64,000 nt of DNA, taken from assembly GCA_010645155.1 (NCBI GenBank), contig CM021323.1, positions 5,149,349-5,213,348 of the forward strand, in the 5' to 3' direction. The stretch is from Tigriopus japonicus. Taxonomy: Eukaryota; Arthropoda; Copepoda; Harpacticoida; Harpacticidae. How positions within the stretch are numbered: the first letter of the stretch is position 1; each line of letters starts with the position of its first letter. Under the pieces are notes generated by a model. That model saw only the letters and a program-made list of their open reading frames with translations. It was not told the DNA's origin and ran no database searches. This document shows positions 42,136 to 50,759 of the stretch, piece by piece. Both the position numbers and the translations under genes were made by a program.

Positions 42136-45100
42136 ATGTACTTAGGTCAGCCCCAACAAGATCAGCCCCAAGAGGTTCAGCCTCCACAGCAACCCGCACA
42201 CCAAGCCCAAAATGCTCCTCCTCTAATTCCTCCTGAATTGGTAAGGGCAAGTGTGTCAGCTATGGGGCAGCACACTGTAAACACTAATTGCCACAAGAAT
42301 GATCACGTCGGAACGGCAAGATAGGTTGCGTGACAAAAATGATGTTGTTTTGGCGGTGAAACCTACTGGGTGAAACAGAAATAAGATAAGTAAATAAGGA
42401 CTATGAAACCAAAAGTGAGGTGAAAAAATCTATTCAGGCTTTAGAACGATTTTTTACCCCTATAATTTCATTCAAATGAATTGATAAACAGAATTTTAAT
42501 GATTCAAAATGCATAAGAATTCCCGCTGAATTTGGCTGCACTTAATAATTTGTTATTGGATTTTTAAATGGAGGCAAACACTATACTTCCGGCATACCAT
42601 TGTTACTTCCTCGACATGTTAATAATACTTAAATGAAAATCATTTCTTTTTCACACATCTCACTCATGCACTGGATGTCCCAAGTCTTCATCTACCTTAT
42701 TACCAATTTAGGTGATCAATGATCACTGATCATGCTCTGGCTATTTTTATGTTAAATTGATGACTACACAGTGGAACAGATTTGGAAAGTTCCAGAAACA
42801 ATTTTTTGAAGTTTCAAATTTGCCAAAAAGTATTCCAGCTGGAATTGGACAAATAAAGTTTTTTCTGCTTAATTTGTTTCTTCATGGGCCAAAGTAATTT
42901 TTCATATAACTTCTGTCTGCATTTTCTGTCCTAAGATTCTAGATTTTTGTTTACGTTCTTTCACTATGAAAAAAATGGCAATCCTTTTTAGGGTCAAATT
43001 TGAACTTAAAAAAAGTATTTTTGGTTCAGATATTCTAACCTTTCCCCTTTTGTCAATATCTGTGACTCTCCCCGTTTTTCCCTGATTTAACGACGTGCTC
43101 ACGGAACAAGATTATTTTTGCCACGCAACCTATCTTGCCGTTCCGACGTGATCATTCTTGTGGCAATTAGTGTTTACAGGCAGCACACGGGTTACGGACC
43201 CTTAGGTGCTTCGCTGGTTTTAGACCTCCATTACATAGGGAAAAGTTCACTGAGAAAAGTACACTTTTGACATGAAGTTCATCAAGTTTTGAATAAGCTA
43301 ACTTTGAGAAATGTTTCAGCCACGTTCCTGCCATTTTTCAATTTTTAATTTTATCGAGTGCTGTTAAAAGCAAAATAAGAATTCCTCGTTTTGAACATAC
43401 GCATGCAACTTTTTCTACGTGCTCTAATTTTATTGTATTTATGTATGAAAAGTTTGCACCATCATAATTCTATGAACGCATTTAGTTCACTTAATAGAGA
43501 GAAAAAGAATAGATTATTTTGCATGAAATAGTTCTAAGTATAGAAGCTCATAGGAAAGAAGCGTCAACTTGAACCTAATAACTAGTAAGTAATAACAAAC
43601 GGCAGTAACCTGAACCTTAAAAAAAAGCCCAACAAACCAAGAAGTACAAAAAAGAGAAGTGGAGCCAATGCCCTGTAAGCCTTTGACCCAAAAAATATCA
43701 AAGCCATAGCATGAGCATTGCTTATTGCGCAATACGATAACTAAATTTATTTTTATTGGCTTGATTTACTTAAACTGATCGCATGATCAGATTTCGTTTT
43801 AACTTGAACTTTCTAGGTTGATGTTTTAATACCGCTACAAGGAATGGGATTCCCTGTAATGAGAGTTAATTTATTTAAATTTAATAATAATATGTTTATT
43901 GCGACTCAAGGTCATGTCAGGTTGTTTAAAATACTGTAAAAATATATATATATGTGTGTTCTCACATAAATGGTGCAGTGACATGTCAAATGTTAAAAAA
44001 CGTTACAATAGACAAATTATATTGTGGTATCACAAGTGAGTTGACTAGAATGGTTTCAGTGCACATGAAAGAAATGAAGAGGAGATTGACAGACAGTACA
44101 AATAAAGTTGGGTAGAAGGAGATGATGAAAATCTTGGTTATTGCAGTAGATAGGGTGGGTCAGATTGAACAGATCCTTCGTCAGTTCCCGTCTTTGGTGG
44201 AGTTGGGCAGGAATCCGGACGAAGGTGCGTGACCGCCAATATTCCGAAGGGATGTCGGGCCAAGGACAATAGGGTGTTGTCAAGTCCTTGACCGGGAAGG
44301 ACAGCAAATGTCCGGACATCACCTCCGGAAAGGTCAGGTTCCTAACACTGTTGGACACTAACCTTGCCAGCCCGATGGTGAAGGGCTCGGTTTCGCATAT
44401 GAAATGCGTCCATGCATTATTGGCATATTGGGGCACACAGAGGTATCGTTTGAGGAATTTGGTGAAGGTGGCATCGGCGGATTTGAGGGCGGATTGGGCG
44501 GAGTTGGGAAGCCAGAGGTGCAGGCCGTAGAGGAAGATGGGGGTGATGTAGGTCCGGAAGAGTTGAAGAACTATTGGCAGAGGAAGATTCTTGATAGGAA
44601 GTTTATTGCATATGTATCCGATCCTGGCCCTGGCCTTGGTTATTGCGATGTTGAGGTGTTTGGTGAAGGAGAGTTGGGTGGTGAAGGTGAAACCGACATA
44701 GTTAAAAAACTTGACGATTTCAATCGGACTATTGTTGATGTGGAAGGAGGTGGGAGGCAGACGACCTTTATGGAAAACCATGGCCTTTGTCTTGATGGTG
44801 TTGACTTGAAGGCCGTTCTCTTGGCAATAACCGTGGAGAGCATTGATGGCATTTTGCAATTCCACGGCTGAATCAGCCAAGAGAACCAGGTCGTCTGCAT
44901 ATTGTAGATATTGTATTCTATTGTTGTTGATGATGGGGCCTTGGTGAGAAAGGGCTTCGGGCAGGTCGGATACATAGAGGTTGAAAAGGATTGGCGATAG
45001 TGGATCCCCCTGCGGAAGGCCGATAGATGTGAAGTAGCAGGGGGATAGGTCCTCACCAGATCGAATGGAGCATCTGAGTCCCGCGTAGATGTCCGCAAGC

Positions 45101-48100
45101 AGGACACAGATGGAACGCGGAATTCCCCATAGTTGGAGTTTGGAGAATAACCGCGTTCGGTCCACCCTGTCGAATGCTTTGGAAAAATCCACAAAGCATC
45201 CATATACTCTCCTCTTAGTGCTGATGTTTGATTGCACAATTTCGTAGAGGAGAGTGGCTGCCGAGGTGGTTGAGCGGCTTCTCCGGAATCCGAATTGGAA
45301 CTTGGGAAGGAGATTCCTTTCCTCGGCCAATCCGGAGAAGCGGGCAGCTAGCAGGGTGGACATCATCTTCAAGAAGGGGTTTTCCAAGGCAATGGTCCGA
45401 TGGTTGTCTGGAATGTCTTTGGGCCCCTTCTTATGGATGAAGATGATTGCTGACTCCATCCAGTCTGGTGGGAAGATAGATGTTTGGAGGGCGTGGCTGA
45501 AGAGATCTTGAAGGAGTGGTTGGATTTGGGTCCGGAGAAGTGCAAGTTGGAAGGGAGAAACCCCTGATGTCGACGGGGCCTTGCTCTTCATCTTCTTGAA
45601 GGCCTCATCCATCTCGGAATCCGTGAAGGGCTGCAAAAGGGGATGATGTTCTTCCAAGCAGCCCTGGACCTCCTCCACCACTGTTTCGGATGACGATGAA
45701 AACAGTTCTTGGCAGTGGAGGAGGAATTTGCTCACCGGAATTTCCGAGTTGGCGGCGGGCTTTCTTGCACGTTTGTACAAGCCCGCCATCCTGGATGAAG
45801 CTGATGAGGAGAGCAGGTTCTCCACTTCCATTCTTTGGTGGACCGACTCGGCGCTCCGCAGAGACTTGTGGTATGCCATCCTTGAAATCGCATATTGCTC
45901 CCAAGTCTCTGGTGTTTGGCTCGTCTTGGCATTTCGCAATTTTTGGAGCATTTGACCCCTCAGTTCTCGATGGTATGAGTTGAACCAAGGGGTCTTGGGT
46001 CCTCTTCTCCTCGCCTGAACTGAAGAGGACACTTGGAATGCTTGCGAAATGCCTTGGGCCACTGCAGTTGGATTGTAGTCCTTCCGGGTGTCGATGGATA
46101 ACTGCAGGGCCTCAAGTTGAGCCGCGCACTCCTTCACATTGACCACGCACCTCCCCTTTCGAGTCACGCCCAGATGATGGAAGTTTCTGGGCATTTTGAA
46201 GGTGACTGAAATGGGGAGGTGATCAGAAACGGCCAGTTGATGAACATAACTGGCCGGAGATGGAAGATTTTCTGAAATGAAGATGTGGTCAAGTACGGAG
46301 GCGCCCCGGGAGTAGGTGTGTGTTGGGACTCCCGGGTCGGAGCGCAGAGTGATTCTCCATTGACTCAGAATCTTGGCGAGTTCGGAGAATTCACTCGAGT
46401 CGGGTCGGATGTTAAAATCACCACCAATGATGACTTTCTCCGGATTCTTCACCTTCTTGAGGATGGATATGAGGTCCGAGACGAGGTCGTCATAGTCCGT
46501 GGTTGGCTGATAATAGACGCCAATGATGGTAAAGCCTTGGGCATCCACGGCTATGTGATGAGGAGAGGATGAGAGTAGGGTGGGCTCAAAGCGTTTGGTA
46601 ATGTAGAGCTCCAACCCTCCGCTGGTCCTGCCACGCCCAGCGGGCTTTCTGGCGTGAACCACAAAGCTCTGCTTTCCAGCAAAGCAGCTCTCGTGTTTCT
46701 CCTCGGTGACCCACGTCTCGGACAGGAAGGTGAAGGCGTGTCCTCGGATCTTGTTGAGGCACTGTCCCGCTCCAGCCACTCGCAGCATGTTCGCCCGTCC
46801 ATGGCAATTCAGGAAAAGGGCCGACACCGGTTGATTCCCTCCTCTCCGCTGTTTCCGCCGCCGCCGATGATTCCTCGCGATACCGAGTTGTTCAATCTGA
46901 CCTAGAAGAGATGAGTTGATATGGGATTGAGGGGGAAAGGGAAAGGAAGATTGGGAAGAGGAGGAGGACAAGGGCGTTGAAGGGGGTTTGAGGGCAAATA
47001 GCTCACGTCTTGAGTAAGACGTGGCCGAGGGATTATGGAAAGAGGAAGGATTGGAAGGGGAAGGGGTGCACTGAAGGGGGGTTATCACAGGGTCATTGGG
47101 GTCCACGGCCAATCGTGGGCGTGTCCCCACTCACGGATATCACAGTTCGTACTATTGAAAACGAATTAAAACATTTTTTTTTTTTTTTTGTCACGAGAGG
47201 TAAAAAAAAGCGTGTTCGCCATTCGAGGCGTCAGCTGACGACCTTAATATAGTTCATTTAATTACCATTTATATGAAATTTGATCAACCAATGAGTTACT
47301 GTTGGCAGACATGTCGTAGCCGTTCTTGCACTTGTCGTACTTGTAATTCTCAAAGTTAGCTTATTCAAAACTTGACAAACTTCATGTCAAAAGTGTACTT
47401 TTCTCAGTGAACTTTTCCCTATGTAATGGAGGTCTAAAACCAACAAAGCACCGAAGGGTCCGTAACCCGTCAGTAGTGCCAGCTATGGTCCCAACAGTAA
47501 ATCAGTCTCACTAACAGATTAATAGTTACTTTTTAAAATGTCACATTATTTTCTTTTGTCATTAGTTCATAAGTGATCGTTCATTGTCGTCATTACAGTG
47601 GGTCTCAAACAGGGTTGGTCAGGGGGATTATCCCCTCCAAAAAGAGTCCCGTTTATCCCCCTTGGGATAAACGGGATTTTCCTTCAAGCAGTAAACGGGA
47701 TAAACGGGATAAACGGGATAAACGGGATTTTCCTACTTTTCAAGCTTTTTTCCTACTTTTCACGCTTTTTTCCTACTCTTCAAGCATTTTTTCCGACCTT
47801 AAAAGCATTTTTTTCTTGCTCTTCAAGCATTCTTACCTTAAAAGCAATTTTCTCTTACTCTTCCAGCATTTTTTCCTACCTTAAAAGCATTTTTTCTGTC
47901 TTCAAGCATTTTATCCTATCTTAAAAGCAATTTTCCTACGTTTCAAGCGTTTCTTCCTCATTTCTATAATTATTCACAAATTTCTGTAACAGTATATTAC
48001 CCACAAAATCTCACTTTTTTCAATTAAGTCCCACACAAAAAATGATTTCCATTAATACAATGAAAACTCCTAGGTTTTTAGCTTTTATTTGTTTGTGTTT

Positions 48101-49054
48101 CCGAAGTCAAAACGCAGCTTTGCAGCTGCAATCTGATATGGGCTGTCTGCTCTGTAGGAATATTGCAGGGTTAGTTGGGGGACTTTCTCATCCATAAAGC
48201 GTCCCGTTTATTGGGATTAACGGGATTTTCCTCCAGGGAATAACGGGGATAAAGGGGATTTCCCTCCTTTATCAAACAAATTCCCCTTATTTCTAGAAAT
48301 TACTTCATTTTTGTGTCTCTGTATTACATTCACTGAGCATGAAGCTTTCTTACCTCAATATCTTCATCTGTGGAAGACTTCAATTTCATCACCACTCGAC
48401 AAGTATTGTCAATTGTAACATGTTTTTTGAGTTTGATAATATATAACAATTATTTCTGTTATATATCTGTTAAATATTGTAAATATATTTTATTGATATT
48501 TATATTAAGCCTTTAGTGTTTGATCGGCCATTTTCAGGGATGCCAAAAAGTATTCAAACATGTCAAAATCGGAACAAAATTTGCTTTATTTCGTTTATCC
48601 ACCGGTTCATCCCGTTTATCCTCCCATTTATCCCGTTTATCCCCCCATTTATCCCGTTTATCCCGTTTATCCCCCAATTTATCCCGTTTATCCCCGGGTA
48701 AAGGGGATAAATCGAAAAAGTTGATCCCTCGACCAACCCTGGTCTCAAATGTAACGATCTACAAGTGTGTCATTTCAACAACATTTTCAGGAGCAGATGT
48801 TGGATCAGGATCAGCTCTCTGGCGCTGAGGTGCGAGCTGCTTTGAAGGCCGTCGACGTGATCATGCAACTGGTGCTCGACAACACCGCCATACAACGCCG
48901 CGTGCGGGCGCAGGCAGCGGCTGAGTGTGCCCGTCGGGCCGCCGAATGCGCACGGGCCGCCCATGATGAGTGCCCCACACACCAATCTAACTTCAATTTG
49001 CTCTGCGCGGAAGAAGCCGCTTTGACGGTTGAAAGGGGAGCGGCCGCTCTTTAG
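42136..49054 (+). CDS. Two-exon orphan gene, Gln/Pro-rich N-terminus and Ala/Arg-rich helix
   Basis: Exon 1 is 42136-42240 (35 codons, MYLGQPQQDQPQEVQPPQQP), with A at -3 before the ATG and donor GTAAGG. Exon 2 is 48791-49054, acceptor ACATTTTCAG, beginning EQMLDQDQLSGAEVRA and ending in TAG. Both boundaries are phase 0, giving 122 residues. Exon 2 is markedly GC-rich and predicts a long amphipathic helix (AALKAVDVIMQLVLDN, RRVRAQAAAECARRAAECAR) with four cysteines. AATAAA at about 49146 fits a poly-A signal. There is no signal peptide or membrane segment. I do not recognise the family; a small nuclear or cytosolic adaptor is possible but unproven. The intron has grown from about 187 bp to 6.55 kb by transposon insertion. 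Confidence 0.65.
42275..43179. mobile_element. MITE E, 905 bp with 57-bp perfect TIRs
   Basis: The ends are CTGTAAACACTAATTGCCAC and its exact inverse. The inverted repeats are identical for about 57 bp and similar for about 70 bp. GCAGCACA flanks both sides (42267-42274 and 43180-43187), a perfect 8-bp target duplication. It inserted nine bases inside the left TIR of element D, so it is younger than D. It has no coding capacity. Confidence 0.9.
43829..43870 (-). repeat. LINE 3'-terminal motif in element D
   Basis: The same block as at 4101, 12281 and 20358. Together with 47255-47316 it forms the 3' end of a LINE B/C-family copy in minus orientation that was later split by LINE F. Confidence 0.75.
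44056..47130 (-). CDS. LINE F: intact endonuclease-reverse transcriptase ORF
   Basis: A 1024-codon frame without internal stop. Residues 1-100 are Ser/Pro-rich with a basic RRRRKQRRGG stretch. The APE endonuclease follows (FLNCHGRAN with catalytic Asn, FLSETWV, IGGDFNIRPD, VSDHLPIS). The reverse transcriptase has KAPSTSGVSPFQLAL, IHKKGPKDIPDNHRTIAL, QFGFRRSRST, VDFSKAFDRVDR, IGLPQGDPLSPILFNLY and QYADDLVLL (about residue 743). The C-terminus ends in CTVCQSPLHFFHVH, a possible zinc finger. The frame starts at GTG after an in-frame stop; the first ATG is codon 111, after the catalytic Asn. Initiation is therefore non-canonical or the 5' end is missing. The 3' end has AATAAACATATTATTATTA. Confidence 0.88.
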   Translation of the reverse strand: MGTRPRLAVDPNDPVITPLQCTPSPSNPSSFHNPSATSYSRRELFALKPPSTPLSSSSSQSSFPFPPQSHINSSLLGQIEQLGIARNHRRRRKQRRGGNQPVSALFLNCHGRANMLRVAGAGQCLNKIRGHAFTFLSETWVTEEKHESCFAGKQSFVVHARKPAGRGRTSGGLELYITKRFEPTLLSSSPHHIAVDAQGFTIIGVYYQPTTDYDDLVSDLISILKKVKNPEKVIIGGDFNIRPDSSEFSELAKILSQWRITLRSDPGVPTHTYSRGASVLDHIFISENLPSPASYVHQLAVSDHLPISVTFKMPRNFHHLGVTRKGRCVVNVKECAAQLEALQLSIDTRKDYNPTAVAQGISQAFQVSSSVQARRRGPKTPWFNSYHRELRGQMLQKLRNAKTSQTPETWEQYAISRMAYHKSLRSAESVHQRMEVENLLSSSASSRMAGLYKRARKPAANSEIPVSKFLLHCQELFSSSSETVVEEVQGCLEEHHPLLQPFTDSEMDEAFKKMKSKAPSTSGVSPFQLALLRTQIQPLLQDLFSHALQTSIFPPDWMESAIIFIHKKGPKDIPDNHRTIALENPFLKMMSTLLAARFSGLAEERNLLPKFQFGFRRSRSTTSAATLLYEIVQSNISTKRRVYGCFVDFSKAFDRVDRTRLFSKLQLWGIPRSICVLLADIYAGLRCSIRSGEDLSPCYFTSIGLPQGDPLSPILFNLYVSDLPEALSHQGPIINNNRIQYLQYADDLVLLADSAVELQNAINALHGYCQENGLQVNTIKTKAMVFHKGRLPPTSFHINNSPIEIVKFFNYVGFTFTTQLSFTKHLNIAITKARARIGYICNKLPIKNLPLPIVLQLFRTYITPIFLYGLHLWLPNSAQSALKSADATFTKFLKRYLCVPQYANNAWTHFICETEPFTIGLARLVSNSVRNLTFPEVMSGHLLSFPVKDLTTPYCPWPDIPSEYWRSRTFVRIPAQLHQRRELTKDLFNLTHPIYCNNQDFHHLLLPNFICTVCQSPLHFFHVH
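47255..47316 (-). repeat. LINE B/C-family 3' fragment, split by LINE F
   Basis: On the minus strand it reads CCAACAGTAACTCATTGGTT and ATCAAATTTCATATAAATGG, matching the end of LINE C (20290-20335). The continuation of the same element is found 3.4 kb away at 43829-43870. LINE F therefore landed inside this fragment. Confidence 0.75.
47610..48741. mobile_element. hAT-type MITE G with GGGATAAAC repeats
   Basis: The ends are CAGGGTTGGTC and GACCAACCCTG, and GTCTCAAA flanks both sides (47602-47609 and 48742-48749), a perfect 8-bp duplication. Subterminal regions contain tandem ATAAACGGG units on the left and their inverse CCCGTTTAT on the right, so the ends can pair over more than 100 bp. A second internal start (CAGGGTTAGTTGGGGG) at about 48165 suggests an internal duplication or an older nested copy. 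It is the second large insertion in the intron of the two-exon gene. Confidence 0.9.
48087..48150 (+). repeat. Dispersed repeat fragment inside MITE G
   Basis: The partner of 5553-5620: AACGCAGCTTTGCAGCTG followed by ATCTGATATGGGCTGTC. It is embedded in MITE G, so either MITE G picked it up or the copy in the CUB gene derives from a related element. Confidence 0.5.
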
Positions 49055-50759
49055 CCGGCTCTTTTAATTAACCTCAACCAGATGTTTTTCATACGTTGGA
49101 AATATAATTGGACATTTCTATTTAATGCTTAATATTAAGCATTAAATAAATAATATAATTTATTGCTGATCAAGAGTGTCTTGTGCGTTAAGGTTCGGAG
49201 AATGGTCAATAGATGGAGCTAATCAAGGCGTCGACCGGCGTCGACGTCGAAAAATCAGAGCGAGTTATAAATATTGATGGGAAACAAACAAAGATAACAA
49301 ATAACGAACAAAGACAAACAAACGACAGTATACCAAACAAATATAAAATACAAATAAAAAACAAACAAATGGGAAAGAGAAGTCAACAGTTGTTGAATGT
49401 TTTGGTCTTCCAACAAATCAGGGCTGCCAAAAGTGTGAGCCCTTAGGTGAGAAAAAAAGTCAAAAGTAACTTAAAGGTCTTGAAAACCCTCTATAGTCAA
49501 AACCAAGAGCTCCAGTTATATGAAATATCTCTTTTGAACTAATCAATTCTTTCACAAGCACAAACAACTGTGGCGAAAATGATCCTTAGATACTTGCATT
49601 TACAAATCACCATAAATTATGACCGCAACACTGATTTTATTTGGGAATGGTACAAATTTACCATAAACAAACAAAGATTCTGAAAACCCAAACAAATTTA
49701 CAAACAAACAAAGAAATGGCCAATTTGTTCGCATCAGTAGTAACTTTTCAAGTTGCTCATGTTTAAAATCAAGATGATATGTTCTTAAAAGTTATTGTAT
49801 TGTGTAGTGGGGATCATCCCCTCTCAAATTTACATATTTTGGGCTGATTTTGTTGTTTTAACTCAAATCATGGGGCTCAAAAATACCCCGATGGATGCGT
49901 CTATCTAGAGGGCTAACAGAGAAATGAAAATAACACAAATATTTGTGAGTCACCAAGCCTGCACTGTGTGTGCAATGGGATTTGACGTTGAACACGCTAA
50001 GTTACGTGATTCATAACCAGAACTTGCGTTATCAGGGCGTCAGTGGCAGAATTGCTCATTCAACTGCTTTGCACGAACAAGAGCAACGCATGATGAATTG
50101 ACACCCTTGGTGCTGGATCAATGAAGTGTGTTCAAAACAAATCTCCACTGACTGAACTCGAGTGACATTTCTCTGTTAGCCCTCTACGTCTATCTAGCCA
50201 AGGATGATTCAACCCAGGATCTAAACCCTCAGCAGCAATCTAACCTATCTTCAGTACCAGATCATTAATGAGGTTGCGTGAGTTAATTCTTTAAAACATT
50301 GCGTAAGGTTGCGTGAATCCAATGATTGAACCATTGCGCTGATGATGGAGTGCGATTGTCTAAAGATAATTTTCATTTTGAAGGATTTTTTAGGGACTAG
50401 AAATAAAGATTTAGTTTCATCTATTTTATTTAGTTTTTTTTTAAATTTATATTTAGGGTACAATTGCGCCTCTTGAGCTAACGTCTAACTCATCTTGGTT
50501 ATTATTTGTTGCGATTCTTGTGCTAACGAAATCATTCGTGTATTTCCAGCTGTTGTAGTATGTAACCATAATTCAAACACAGTACGTTTAGTGTTCATTT
50601 TGCATTACATAACTTCAACATACATATTATTTTCAACAATTATTTATATAGTAGAATAAGTAGTAATCGTTGCATCTGCAAAGTGGAATTGGTAACAATT
50701 ATTTACAAAATAGAATTGTTAAGCAAAACAGGAAGTTTTCGACCAAAGTGAAAACAATG
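49055..50759. other. 3' UTR of the two-exon gene and intergenic stretch
   Basis: A 22-bp palindrome centred on AATGCTTAATATTAAGCATT (49120-49142) precedes AATAAA at about 49146. Further on the sequence is rich in AACAAAC repeats (49270-49380) and otherwise holds nothing I recognise. Confidence 0.45.

Larger units (their letters stand above)
42266..47480. mobile_element. DNA transposon D with 134-bp TIRs and 8-bp target duplication
   Basis: The left end GGCAGCACA continues, after a nested MITE, with CGGGTTACGGACCC and runs to 43310. The right TIR (47347-47480) is its inverted copy, ending GGGTCCGTAACCCG and then TCAGTAGTGCC. AGCTATGG occurs immediately outside both ends (42258-42265 and 47481-47488). 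No transposase of its own remains; the interior holds a LINE tail fragment and LINE F. The 8-bp duplication suggests a hAT-, P- or Merlin-type mechanism; the TIR does not decide between them. Confidence 0.8.

Noticed and set aside
42118..42324. Reading exon 1 of the two-exon gene through into the MITE as a 68-codon protein
   Set aside because: The last 30 codons come from intron and MITE E sequence after a good GTAAGG donor; the first codon of that frame is TTG, and the real ATG is at 42136.
44404..44871. 155-codon plus-strand frame opposite LINE F (and others at 45239-46905)
   Set aside because: They are shadows of the LINE F coding strand and have no motif of their own.
47573..47924. Open frames with KRDKRDKRD or INGINGING repeats (also 48516-48748)
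   Set aside because: They are translations of ATAAACGGG tandem units at the ends of MITE G.
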